From Bacillus sp. 7884-1 (GTDB lineage Bacteria; Bacillota; Bacilli; Bacillales; Cytobacillaceae), in the NCBI RefSeq assembly GCF_002272245.1, contig NZ_NPDD01000021.1, forward strand, positions 18,530 to 82,529: a stretch of 64,000 nucleotides of DNA, written 5' to 3'. Shown here one piece after another: positions 27,369-36,094 of this stretch; the first letter of the stretch is position 1; each line of letters opens with the position of its first letter. A model generated the notes under the pieces. The model was not told where the DNA came from. It was given only the letters and a program-made list of their open reading frames with translations, and searched no databases. Both the position numbers and the translations under genes were made by a program.

Positions 27369-28595
27369 ATGAAAATACTGCTTGCTACGTTTTGGAGTAT
27401 TCCACATGTGGGTGGAGTATGGAATTATATGAAGCAGTTAAAAGAAAGGCTTGAATCTCTTGGGCATGAAGTGGACTTACTAGGGTATGGAGAGGATAAT
27501 AACTATTTACACATTGTAACGAAAAAGCAGGTTATTGAAAACAATCGTTTTCTTCCGGTCATTACAAAAGTATATGAACAAACAGAATCGTCATTTTACC
27601 ATAAAAATCCGATATTATATCATTATGAGAATTTAAGATACTGCTTTGAATTAGGAGCTGCTTATTTCGACTTAGAAAAATATGACTTAATTCATACTCA
27701 AGATGTCCTTTCAACTGCATGTATCAATAGAATAAGACCGCAAGGAACGGCTTTGGTCGCTACTCTCCATGGAAGTGTTGCTCATGAAATGAAACACTAT
27801 GCCACTACCGTTAATGATAACGCCTTATCTAACTCAATAAAAAACTATTTTGACAAAATGGAATATAGCGGGGCTACGGCGGCGGAATTTACAATAGTAG
27901 CAAATAATTGGATGAAGGACAGCTTAACAAATGATTTCCATGTACCCGTTGAACAGCTAAAGGTGCTTCACTATGGATACGATATAGATACCTTTGTTAA
28001 ACGAATGAATAGAGCTTCTTCTATACAGCGTTCTGCTGACAAGAAAGTGATTCTTTATGCCGGCCGGCTTGTTGAGATAAAAGGAGTCCAAAATTTAATC
28101 CAGGCTCTCAGCCAATTAAAAAGGTTAAGAAACGATTGGGTTTGCTGGATTGCAGGAGATGGAAATAAAAAAGCTGATTTACAGCATCAAAGTAAGGCTT
28201 TAGGTCTAGAAAAAGATATTTTATTTTTAGGGAAGCGGGATGATATCCCAAGCTTATTGTCCATATCGGATATCTTCGTTCATCCAAGCCTCCTTGATAA
28301 CCAACCGTTATCCGTAATCGAAGCTCAAATTGCAGGAAAACCTGTTATTGTCAGTGACGCAGGCGGATTACCTGAGATGATTGAACATGGGGTTACTGGC
28401 TTAATAACACCTGCTGGAAAAGATAGGTCCCTTTGCCTCCACTTAGACTCTTTACTGACAAACGATCAACTGAGGAAGACTCTTGGTTCCAATGCTAAAA
28501 AATGGGCGCTTACGTATTGGTCTATTGATACAGCAGTCAAAAACGTATTAGAAGTATACCAAAGCGCGCTTACTAAAAAGAAAAATGCATTATAA
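27369..28595 (+). CDS. Glycosyltransferase family 4 (first of three paralogues)
   Basis: GT-B retaining glycosyltransferase, 408 residues. The N-terminal donor-side loop is MKILLATFWSIPHVGGVWNY, and YDLIHTQDVLSTACINR is near residue 110. The nucleotide-sugar block has VILYAGRLVEIKG near 225 and the EX7E-like segment PSLLDNQPLSVIEAQIAGKPV near 315, then VSDAGGLPEMI. Soluble and presumably membrane associated. The genes at 36095 and 42184 share its architecture and the block DWVCW, so it is part of a small expanded family. A terminator follows. Confidence 0.88.
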   Translation: MKILLATFWSIPHVGGVWNYMKQLKERLESLGHEVDLLGYGEDNNYLHIVTKKQVIENNRFLPVITKVYEQTESSFYHKNPILYHYENLRYCFELGAAYFDLEKYDLIHTQDVLSTACINRIRPQGTALVATLHGSVAHEMKHYATTVNDNALSNSIKNYFDKMEYSGATAAEFTIVANNWMKDSLTNDFHVPVEQLKVLHYGYDIDTFVKRMNRASSIQRSADKKVILYAGRLVEIKGVQNLIQALSQLKRLRNDWVCWIAGDGNKKADLQHQSKALGLEKDILFLGKRDDIPSLLSISDIFVHPSLLDNQPLSVIEAQIAGKPVIVSDAGGLPEMIEHGVTGLITPAGKDRSLCLHLDSLLTNDQLRKTLGSNAKKWALTYWSIDTAVKNVLEVYQSALTKKKNAL

Positions 28596-28662
28596 AATCC
28601 ATTGCTTTCGTTATGGTAATTTTGTTTCATTTGGTAGCATCTATAGAAAATTTATTCATTTT

Positions 28663-28694
28663 AAACTCACGGGCACTAGTTTGTGAGTTTTTTT
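28663..28694 (+). terminator. Terminator of the first GT4 gene
   Basis: AAACTCAC and GTGAGTTT form a stem followed by TTTT. Confidence 0.75.
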
Positions 28695-28866
28695 ATACCC
28701 TTATGCTGTTATACCTAAAGAACTGCTGCAAATTATGCCCTTTTTCTAAGATACTTGTTTTCTGCCCTTTCATTTATAGATTTATTGCATTTAATAAATT
28801 AATAAATAGAGATAAAAAATCTGGAGGATTGGTAGAAACTTATAAATTTTTTTAGGAGAGAGGAAA

Positions 28867-29493
28867 ATGACTTTAGAAAAGATAAAAGGTTCTTATGACG
28901 CCATTTTCAGTTTAGGGCATCTTTGTCTGGCAGCTATTCAGCTTAAAAAATTCAATTTAAGACCCTTTTCGGGAGTACTGGACTGGGTAGCATCCTATTC
29001 TTTAACAGATGTTAATCGGCTTTTACAGAATCAATTTGTTGGTTTTATGGAACTATCCAACTTGAAAGTAGTTGGACATGCTTCTGCATTGGATCTCCTG
29101 GTATTGGATGAAGCCTATAATATCGCTTTCAACCATGATTTTAAAACAAACCAAAATACAGTGTCCCATTTAGCCGCTTACCATGAAGTTAAGAAGAAAT
29201 ATGACAGACGTGTTCAGCGGTTCTTAGAAAAAATGGCCACCTGTAAACGCATTCTCTTTATTAGAACAGAAGGTACTTTTCCAGAGGTCTCAGAACTTGA
29301 ATCTATTTTATTAAAAATGGTTAAAAATGATTTTCGGATTCTCGTTGTAAATCATACAAATGTTAGTAGCATGGTTGAAATCAATTTGCCATCACAGAAG
29401 GTCTCAGCGGTTGAACTCCCTAATAAAGAGATATGGGATTCCAATGATCATTTTTGGGCAGAAATATTTAAAGGGGTTCATCTAAGTAAATAG
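28867..29493 (+). CDS. DUF1796 putative cysteine-peptidase-like protein (plus-strand copy)
   Basis: 208 residues. The DUF1796 motif SLGHLCLAAIQLKKFNLRPF near residues 16-35 holds the conserved Cys, followed by FSGVLDWV. A conserved FNHDF segment and the phosphate-like strand KRILFIRTEG suggest a papain-like or transferase-like fold. A close relative lies on the other strand at 31225. The start has AGGAGAGAGG. The enzymatic function of the family is not established. Confidence 0.75.
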   Translation: MTLEKIKGSYDAIFSLGHLCLAAIQLKKFNLRPFSGVLDWVASYSLTDVNRLLQNQFVGFMELSNLKVVGHASALDLLVLDEAYNIAFNHDFKTNQNTVSHLAAYHEVKKKYDRRVQRFLEKMATCKRILFIRTEGTFPEVSELESILLKMVKNDFRILVVNHTNVSSMVEINLPSQKVSAVELPNKEIWDSNDHFWAEIFKGVHLSK

Positions 29494-29724
29494 ACGTATT
29501 CCCGAAAAACTTTTTAAGTTTGATGTTTATAAGGAACCTTTTAACCAATCACGTAAGTACTGAAATGGTTTAAGGGTTTTTTTCTTGTATTGAGAATGTA
29601 AGTTAAGAATATTAACAGCAATTTTTCATAAAATTGAATAAGTTGATTTCAGGCCTATTATTCTCTTCTTAATTTTATAGCTACGTAGCAATGTGAAATA
29701 TAAAAGACATTGAGGGGGAAATGA

Positions 29725-30801
29725 ATGAATATCTTATTTGTATTTTATGTTCCTAGCGGTGGAGTGGAGACTTTAAATCGTCAAAGATGTTCTGCACTTA
29801 AAAAGTATAATATCAATGGTCATTGCCTTTATTATGAAAACAGAAGAGCATCCATTAATGATCACAACGTTCCAACGTATATAACTAATAAAGATGGCGA
29901 AATAAAAAAAATATTAGAAACTGGAAATTATAGTGCTATTGTTGTCGTTTCAGATTTCCAAGCACTGCCAAGATTTAGAAATATGGGTTACAAAGGAAAA
30001 ATAATTGTAGAAATTCAAGGATATGGTCCAAAAGAAACAGCAAGAACAGCACTTCGCAATGCCATACCCATTGTAACTGCCCATGCAAACGGATTCCTTA
30101 ATCCAAAAACTCCTCATATTATGCAATTATTAGATGAATTATATCCCTCTTTTCCAAAATTTAGTTTCAATAACTGTTTTGATACAAGTCAATTTTCTTA
30201 CCGATCGTTAGCATTGAGCAATGTCCCTATGATTGCTTGGATTGGCAGAATTGAAGATAACAAAAATTGGAGAGAATTTCTTCATATTGGGCACCAACTT
30301 ATTCAGCAATACAATTCAAACCTACAGTTACATATGTTTGAAGATCCGACAATAAGCGATCCTAAACAAAGGATTGAGTTTGAAAAGTTAATTAATCAAT
30401 TAAGTTTGAAAAAAAATCTTACTCTGCATTCAAATGTACTTAATTCCCAAATGGCTGATTATTTCTCCATGATTGGGGATTCGGGAGGCTTTCTATGCTC
30501 AACCTCTAAGGTAGAAGGATCACCTTACTCCTTACTCGAAGCAATGAGCTGCAGATGCCCTGTGCTGACTACCGATTCCGATGGTGTTAGAAGTTCCATC
30601 ATTCATAACCAAACTGGAAAATATTATACATTAGGGAATATTACCGAAGCAATTATTCAAGCAAAAGAGTTAATGACAAACCAGATATTAAGAGAACAAA
30701 TTCGTTCAAATGCCCTTGAATATGTAAACAAAAATTTTAATCCTGATCAATATTGTGTGAATTTTATCAACATGCTTAGATCACTTGGAGTAAGTATTTA
30801 G
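29725..30801 (+). CDS. Glycosyltransferase, GT4-like
   Basis: 358 residues, GT-B type but clearly distinct from the three GT4 paralogues. The N-terminal loop is NILFVFYVPSGGVETLNRQR, WIGRIEDNKNWREFL is near residue 172, and CSTSKVEGSPYSLLEAMSCR near 260 holds the donor-binding Glu pattern. The start ATG follows GAGGGGG. It lies between the two DUF1796 genes, so the three may form a functional set. Donor unknown. Confidence 0.78.
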   Translation: MNILFVFYVPSGGVETLNRQRCSALKKYNINGHCLYYENRRASINDHNVPTYITNKDGEIKKILETGNYSAIVVVSDFQALPRFRNMGYKGKIIVEIQGYGPKETARTALRNAIPIVTAHANGFLNPKTPHIMQLLDELYPSFPKFSFNNCFDTSQFSYRSLALSNVPMIAWIGRIEDNKNWREFLHIGHQLIQQYNSNLQLHMFEDPTISDPKQRIEFEKLINQLSLKKNLTLHSNVLNSQMADYFSMIGDSGGFLCSTSKVEGSPYSLLEAMSCRCPVLTTDSDGVRSSIIHNQTGKYYTLGNITEAIIQAKELMTNQILREQIRSNALEYVNKNFNPDQYCVNFINMLRSLGVSI

Positions 30802-31224
30802 CAATCAATTGAGTAATGGATTAAAAATTTTTGTGTAAAATCAAAAATCACTTGGCAGAGATTCCTAATTTAATCAAAACAACCCCTGCACTCCACGGAG
30901 CTTGCCGGGGTTGGGTATAAACGGTTTTATTGACTGCACCAAAATCATTCTATCAGCTAACATATGTATAAATGTTCAAAATGGTATGGAGATAAGTGGT
31001 TTTTATTTTAGGTTCTACGAACCAATTAATATTTATTTTATGAAATTATTTTGTTTTAAGAACCAATTTATTATTAATTACATATGCTAAATATATAACA
31101 GCAGGTGGTGTCCGCCTCCTCCCCCCCCCACCGTAGGCCTGATTTGGTTTATAATCGTTCAATTGCAGTTCTTTCATTCATTTTTTTATAAACCTTTTAT
31201 ACAGACGAGTTATGTGGGGAATTT
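30802..31224. other. Gene-free AT-rich stretch with a GC-rich hairpin and a C-tract
   Basis: No convincing gene. A long hairpin at 30881-30912 (AACCCC...GGGGTT with an inner CTC/GAG stem) is followed on the minus strand by TTGTTTTGATT and may terminate transcription. A C9 tract is at about 31121-31129. Confidence 0.5.
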
Positions 31225-31875
31225 CTAATTTGTTAAGGTTATTCCATTAAACACATAATTCCAAGTTGAATCATCATAGGGAAGATTAGGAACTGTAACA
31301 GCACATACCTGATTTAAATTCCAATTTAACTCCTTAACACCCTGAAAGCCTTCTACCGGGACAAGAATAAGGATCTTAAACTGTCCATTGACCATCCCGG
31401 ACAAAACAGATTGAAGTTCGACTGCTTGTTCATAACTGCCTGCCCATCTAACAAACAAAATGGCTCGACTATTTGTGATTTTTTCTAGGAATCTATCTAT
31501 TCGGTAATGAAGTTTATTTTTAAAAGCTGGGTATGTTGCAGCCCAATCTTGATTTGGCAGTACAGGGAAATCATGAAAGGAAATAATATTATAATAGGTA
31601 TCATTTACAATATGTGATTTAGCTGGTTGAAGATCTACTCCATTATCTAAACCATAGCCTGATCCATCCATCAAACGCATATTTTCAAGCTCCATAAAAC
31701 CCTTAAATTTATTTTTTAACAATCGATTGACATCAGATAGCGATCCGGAAACCTTCCAATCAAGTGGACCTGAAAACCTTCTTAAGTTGTGTTGTCTTAA
31801 TTTCATTGCTGTATTACATGCACTGCCTAAACTAACGATTTCATCATAAGATCCTTTAATTTGTTGTAAATACAT
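31225..31875 (-). CDS. DUF1796 putative cysteine-peptidase-like protein (minus-strand copy)
   Basis: 216 residues, paralogous to the gene at 28867. Shared blocks include IKGSYDEIVSLGSACNTAMK with the conserved Cys, LRRFSGPLDWK, SLSDVNRLLKNKFKGFMELE and RAILFVRWAG. The start has GAGAGGAGAG. It is monocistronic, with the plus-strand copy 1.7 kb away in opposite orientation, suggesting an inverted duplication or rearrangement around the glycosyltransferase. Confidence 0.75.
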   Translation of the reverse strand: MYLQQIKGSYDEIVSLGSACNTAMKLRQHNLRRFSGPLDWKVSGSLSDVNRLLKNKFKGFMELENMRLMDGSGYGLDNGVDLQPAKSHIVNDTYYNIISFHDFPVLPNQDWAATYPAFKNKLHYRIDRFLEKITNSRAILFVRWAGSYEQAVELQSVLSGMVNGQFKILILVPVEGFQGVKELNWNLNQVCAVTVPNLPYDDSTWNYVFNGITLTN

Positions 31876-31940
31876 CTCAATCTCTCCTCTCTTTTACTCA
31901 TCATTTTAGGAAGTGTTCACATTCCCATTAAAAAAGGAAA

Positions 31941-31990
31941 ACGTTCGTCCTCATTTAACATAATAAGAATTATGTGTCAGAGGAACGAAC
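31941..31990 (-). terminator. Terminator of the 146-aa surface protein gene
   Basis: GTTCGTCCTC and GAGGAACGAAC pair around an inner ACATAAT/ATTATGT stem; the minus strand continues into TTTTCCTTTTTT. Confidence 0.7.
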
Positions 31991-32052
31991 TCTTAAAAAC
32001 CCTTTAACCTCTGTTTATTAAATTTTAAAGGTATTGACTGAAGTGTATTCGA

Positions 32053-32493
32053 TTAGTCGGAATAGGCAGACGCGTTAAAGCTTTCGGGTCCAGTCCGCGT
32101 AGGTGCTACCGCTACTCCGCCTTCCGTGTTTACGAACGCTTGGTAAATCAAGAATCCTGGGTTAGGTGGTTGGTAGTCAGAACCTGTTACAGTTATGATT
32201 CTTCTATTTAAAGCGCCTACAGCTCCTAAAGCAATCGGTAATTCCGTAGCTCTATAAACAAGAACAGCATCAGGTCCTACTCCTCTGAAAATGGTAATAG
32301 TGATTGGTACCGCAATTGTTGCTAAAGAGCTAATGCTAACGGTTGCAGTGAATTGAACACGGAGATTCGGTCCGGCGCCTGTTGTGTTAAGACCGAGTGT
32401 TCCAAAAAGGGCTGGTGTAGCAGTAACCGGTATCCCTGTAGCATTACTCGTACTTATATTTTGCGATGTTCGTGCATCTAAAAAGTTCACCAT
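32053..32493 (-). CDS. Putative exosporium/spore surface protein, BxpB/C1q-like fold
   Basis: 146 residues rich in Ala, Thr, Val and Gly, without cysteine or signal peptide. Alternating strands (FTATVSISSLATIAVPITIT, VLVYRATELPIALGAVG, GFLIYQAFVN) resemble the all-beta BxpB or collagen-like C-terminal domain proteins of the exosporium. The start has AAAGGAGG. An almost perfect sigma-K promoter lies 32 bases upstream. The location in the exosporium is inferred from this and the composition. Confidence 0.65.
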   Translation of the reverse strand: MVNFLDARTSQNISTSNATGIPVTATPALFGTLGLNTTGAGPNLRVQFTATVSISSLATIAVPITITIFRGVGPDAVLVYRATELPIALGAVGALNRRIITVTGSDYQPPNPGFLIYQAFVNTEGGVAVAPTRTGPESFNASAYSD

Positions 32494-32524
32494 AAAATGT
32501 TTCCTCCTTTCTATCGAACTACTT

Positions 32525-32552
32525 TATTTTATGAAGAGGTATAAATTGTGGT
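32525..32552 (-). promoter_or_regulatory. Sigma-K-like promoter, perfect -10
   Basis: On the minus strand AC, 17 bases, CATAAAATA: exact match to the consensus CATANNNTA. Confidence 0.6.
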
Positions 32553-32717
32553 ATGGACAAGTTATTCATTTTAAAAAAAAATAATAATTTTCACCCTATT
32601 TCCGAGGGGAATCAGTATTTCATCACTCTCCTTTCTAAAAAAGTACATAAGCCGTTACTATTAAAAATTAACAGAATACGATGGATGGCAAGCATTTTTT
32701 AAAAAAGGGTGATAGAT

Positions 32718-34136
32718 ATGGGCAACGCATGTAATCGAACTTCAAGCGGAGCATGTTCTGAGGCAGAAGGCTTTCAAACACATGCATCCGGCGGAGCCTC
32801 TCATGCTGAGGGCGCTAATACACTTGCGGAAGGAACAGCATCTCATGCGGAAGGGCTTCAAACAAGTGCAAGAGGAGGCTCCTCCCACACGGAAGGATCA
32901 AATACGGTGGCAGAGGGTTCCGCATCCCATGCAGAGGGGTATTTTACTAGAGCCAGTGCAAATACATCACATTCGGAAGGCAGCGGATCCTTAGCCTCCG
33001 GTTATGCCTCCCATGCAGAGGGATCGAGCACACGAGCATTGAATTTTTATGCCCATGCTGAGGGAAATCTAACAACTGCCTCTGGCCTCGCAGCCCATGC
33101 CGAGGGCGAAAATACCATTGCCAGTGGACTCGTCTCTCATGCAGAAGGACAAGGTACAAGGGCTCAGGGGGAATCTTCACATGCAGAAGGTGATACGACT
33201 CAAGCTAACGGAAGAGCCTCTCATGCAGAAGGAAATTTGACAGTTGCTTTCGGTAGTTTTGCCCATGCGGAGGGACAGAGCTCCCTCGCTGGTGAACTTG
33301 CCCATGCAGAAGGGAATGGGACGCAAGCGCTTGGACAAAGTTCTCATGCTGAAGGGGCATTTACCATTGCGAGCGGTATCACCTCGCATGCGGAGGGAGT
33401 AAACACGGTTGCCTCCGGAATTTTTTCCCACACGGAGGGAGAATCGACAAATGCAAACAATATTGTAGGAGTTCATGTCATGGGGCGATTTGGTTCCGCA
33501 AATGAGCTGCCCTATTCCTGGTACTTGGCTAATGGTATGGATGCATCAACGCCAGGATTAGCTGCGAAAATATTAAGTAACGGAAATGTCAAAATTGACG
33601 GTACTGTCACTACCCCTGCAGCAGATTATGCAGAAATGTTTGAAACAACAGATGGGAATCCTATTGAATTTGGCTACTTCGTCACATTGGAAGAAGATAA
33701 GGTTCGCATAGCAAATGGACAAGATGATTACATTCTTGGAATCACAAGCGCAAAACCTGCTTTTCTGGCCGATAGCGGAGAGCTAAGATGGAAACACAAA
33801 TATATGACGACTGAGTGGGGAGAAATTTTGTACGAGGACATCTTTGTTCCTCCTATAATGGACAATTCCGGGAATGAAATCGTACCGCAGCGGGTAGAAC
33901 GCCGGCCGGTTCTTAACCCTGCTTGGGACGCTACCCGTGATTACCTGCCCCGCGGCAACAGACCTGAATGGGTTGCAATTGGGCTATTAGGGAAATTGTT
34001 GGTAAGAGATAATGGCCTCTGTAAAAGCAACAGATTCTGCAAACCGAATGACAAGGGAATTGCGATACCTTCCGATACCGGATACCGAGTCTTAAGGCGT
34101 ACAGCCCCGAACCAGATATTAATTCTGTTTCGATAA
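32718..34136 (+). CDS. Hep_Hag-repeat protein with C-terminal peptidase_G2 autoproteolytic domain
   Basis: About 472 residues in two parts. Residues 13-249 are 17 tandem Hep_Hag/YadA-head-like repeats, mostly 14 residues (SHAEGxxTxAxG), expected to form a trimeric beta-roll. The remaining part, from PAADYAEMFETTDGNPIEFG onward, matches the peptidase_G2/IMC chaperone domain of phage tail fibres, which releases itself after assisting folding. ATG 32718 follows GGGTG; GTG 32709 overlaps that site. No signal peptide, so it is probably placed on the spore by the mother cell. Divergent from the BxpB-like gene and between glycan genes. Confidence 0.8.
   Translation: MGNACNRTSSGACSEAEGFQTHASGGASHAEGANTLAEGTASHAEGLQTSARGGSSHTEGSNTVAEGSASHAEGYFTRASANTSHSEGSGSLASGYASHAEGSSTRALNFYAHAEGNLTTASGLAAHAEGENTIASGLVSHAEGQGTRAQGESSHAEGDTTQANGRASHAEGNLTVAFGSFAHAEGQSSLAGELAHAEGNGTQALGQSSHAEGAFTIASGITSHAEGVNTVASGIFSHTEGESTNANNIVGVHVMGRFGSANELPYSWYLANGMDASTPGLAAKILSNGNVKIDGTVTTPAADYAEMFETTDGNPIEFGYFVTLEEDKVRIANGQDDYILGITSAKPAFLADSGELRWKHKYMTTEWGEILYEDIFVPPIMDNSGNEIVPQRVERRPVLNPAWDATRDYLPRGNRPEWVAIGLLGKLLVRDNGLCKSNRFCKPNDKGIAIPSDTGYRVLRRTAPNQILILFR
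32754..33464 (+). repeat. 17 tandem 42-bp coding repeats (Hep_Hag)
   Basis: Each unit encodes xSHAEGxxTxAxGx. One unit (residues near FAHAEGQSSLAGE) is one residue shorter. Copies differ at many synonymous and variable sites, so the array is old rather than recently expanded. Confidence 0.85.
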
Positions 34137-34163
34137 TGATAAGCCAAAACCGCTGAAGCATAG

Positions 34164-34199
34164 AAAAAAGCTGGAACAGATAAACATTCCAGCTTTTTT
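34164..34199. terminator. Bidirectional terminator
   Basis: AAAAAAGCTGGAA and TTCCAGCTTTTTT are exact inverted repeats between two convergent genes. Confidence 0.85.
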
Positions 34200-34212
34200 C
34201 TAAATTTCGTGA

Positions 34213-34983
34213 TCATATTGTAATAATCGTTTGATTATAACCATATTTTTCAAAATCTTTTTTAAATAGCTCTCTAACTAAATCTTTTGTTTCATTATCA
34301 TAAAAGCTCTCATAGGTCGGTAAAGTTCTACCATATGGTTTTAAAGACATTTTAACATCTGCAAATGCACCCTTATCAACCATTTGCCCCGACAAATGAT
34401 GTGATGAATTAGAGATACTTAAAATAGGAGAATCTAATAAGCGATATTTATTTTCAATAGCTTTCATTTCCGTGCTGAAATTTTCCAGTCTTACATAATT
34501 TTTAATAATTACTTCCTCTCCCTCATCATATTGTTGGGCAATGTGACTATTTAACCGATCTTTACTGACTCCCATTTTCCTAACGAGATATAAGAATTCT
34601 TTAAAAGATAATCCATTATGATAATTAGGAGAAATCTCTTTCATGATTTTATCATTGTCTATGGAAGCCAAAAAGGAACTGACAGCCCTTCTATAAGGAT
34701 TACGAACAAGTTTATAGGTATCTTTTTCCCCAGTCAAAAGTTGATCAATTATGCCAGCTTTGTAATGATTCCCTTTTTCAAATACCTCCATTCTATAGGA
34801 ATGCACCCAGGGATTATAATCCATTGCTTTTTGAAGTAATCCATTTTGGAAGAAGAACCATCTGATTAGTGTTGTGCATCCACTTCTAGGGGTCCAAAAA
34901 AAAATAATTGGAAATTCTTTTTTATATAAAGGTAATAAATAGGTTGTTAATTTTGCAATCTGCAATTCTTGTTCTTTTGACAT
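34213..34983 (-). CDS. Sulfotransferase family 2-like protein (second of three)
   Basis: 256 residues. The PAPS 5'-phosphosulfate loop FFWTPRSGCTTLIRWFF is near residue 28, and the 3'-phosphate block YKLVRNPYRRAVSSFLASID is near 82, with the R-x7-S pattern of carbohydrate sulfotransferases. ATG 34983 has AAAGGAAG upstream; a longer frame starts 78 bases earlier without a good site. The stop of the upstream GT2 gene lies about 80 bases before it, and the two are likely co-transcribed. Acceptor probably a sugar, by family resemblance only. Confidence 0.82.
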   Translation of the reverse strand: MSKEQELQIAKLTTYLLPLYKKEFPIIFFWTPRSGCTTLIRWFFFQNGLLQKAMDYNPWVHSYRMEVFEKGNHYKAGIIDQLLTGEKDTYKLVRNPYRRAVSSFLASIDNDKIMKEISPNYHNGLSFKEFLYLVRKMGVSKDRLNSHIAQQYDEGEEVIIKNYVRLENFSTEMKAIENKYRLLDSPILSISNSSHHLSGQMVDKGAFADVKMSLKPYGRTLPTYESFYDNETKDLVRELFKKDFEKYGYNQTIITI

Positions 34984-35064
34984 GCTTTTCTTATCTTCCT
35001 TTCTATAAAAATTTATTATCAAAAAATACTGAACTATAAAAATTAATTGTTTGTTAATCAATTA

Positions 35065-35778
35065 TTACGACAAATGTTTAATGTATTCGGCTAAGATCGG
35101 GCGATAATGACTTTCAATGATAGCCATTTCCTTTTTCATTTCTGCTTGATGCTTGTTTGTGCCAGAATCTTTGTGTGTCCTGAATTTCGTGAGATTTTCA
35201 TCTAAATAATACATCTTATAGCCATTAACTAGTAATCGAAACCACATTTCATAATCATGTGTATAACGGTAAATAGGATTGAAGAATCCCAGTTTCTTGA
35301 ATATATCCTTCTTGATAATTACTGTACAGCCATTAACAACGTTATATTGTAGATAAGCATTGTAAAATTCTTTTTGGTTTGAAAAACGCCAGCCGCACCA
35401 TGGGATTAACACTTGATTATTTTCATCAATGTAATCGTAATTTGTAAAACTCGCTTCTGCGTTGTGTTTAAGCATAAAGGACATTTGTTTAGAGATTTTT
35501 TCAGGAAGAAAATAGTCATCTGAACTTAACCACGCTATATATTCTCCCGTAGCAGCACTTATACCATAGTTTAATGCGGTGGCAGTACCTCCATTCTCCT
35601 TCCGCAAATAACCAATTTTCCCTTTAAACGGAGTAATCTTTTCTGTGAAAAGTGTCGACCCGTCATCTACAAGAATAATCTCTATATTTTTGTAGGTTTG
35701 ACTTAATGCACTTTGAATGGCTTGGTCTACAAAGGAACAGTTGTAAAATGGAATAATAATAGACACTTTTGGTCCCAT
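35065..35778 (-). CDS. Glycosyltransferase family 2
   Basis: 237 residues, GT-A fold. The signature blocks are VSIIIPFYNC at residues 5-14, IILVDDGST near 35, ENGGTATALNYGISAATGEY near 61, and the metal motif WLSSDDYFLPEKI near 83. The start ATG has AGGAGG. Followed by the sulfotransferase gene, it could make the chain that this enzyme modifies. GT2 enzymes use diverse donors, so the sugar cannot be named. Confidence 0.88.
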   Translation of the reverse strand: MGPKVSIIIPFYNCSFVDQAIQSALSQTYKNIEIILVDDGSTLFTEKITPFKGKIGYLRKENGGTATALNYGISAATGEYIAWLSSDDYFLPEKISKQMSFMLKHNAEASFTNYDYIDENNQVLIPWCGWRFSNQKEFYNAYLQYNVVNGCTVIIKKDIFKKLGFFNPIYRYTHDYEMWFRLLVNGYKMYYLDENLTKFRTHKDSGTNKHQAEMKKEMAIIESHYRPILAEYIKHLS

Positions 35779-36094
35779 CGCTTAGCCTCCTGAAAAATAA
35801 GTTTTAGATCAATATAATATAACAATGATTAGAACTATTATTCTAAAATCTATTATCGCCCAATGAAATAGTTGTCCTTAGTAATGTATGTAACTTCAAT
35901 TAAAATGGTCATTCAAATAATAATAATTTTTGTTATACCTTCTCTCCACCCAAAAACATAAAGCAGAGCATAAATTATAAGGTTTTAGAGCATCGAACAC
36001 ATGTAATGAATACGGCTCAGAAAAAGCGGCACCCGCCCAGTCTTTTTTTTGTCTGTGCCATAGCATATTGTAACGTGTAAAAGAGGTGTCAGAT
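35779..36094. other. Divergent intergenic stretch
   Basis: No convincing gene. A sigma-K-like -10 box CATAGCATA is at 36059-36067, 28 bases before the GT4 start, but no AC lies at the ideal distance upstream. A minus-strand frame spanning 35896-36156 has no family resemblance and overlaps the GT4 gene. Confidence 0.4.

Noticed and set aside
31119..31130. Poly-C tract in 30802-31224 as a phase-variable switch
   Set aside because: It is not inside any credible gene or promoter, so it has no visible coding consequence.
32947..33476. Minus-strand frames across the Hep_Hag repeats
   Set aside because: They mirror the tandem coding repeat and have no independent ribosome binding site or homology.
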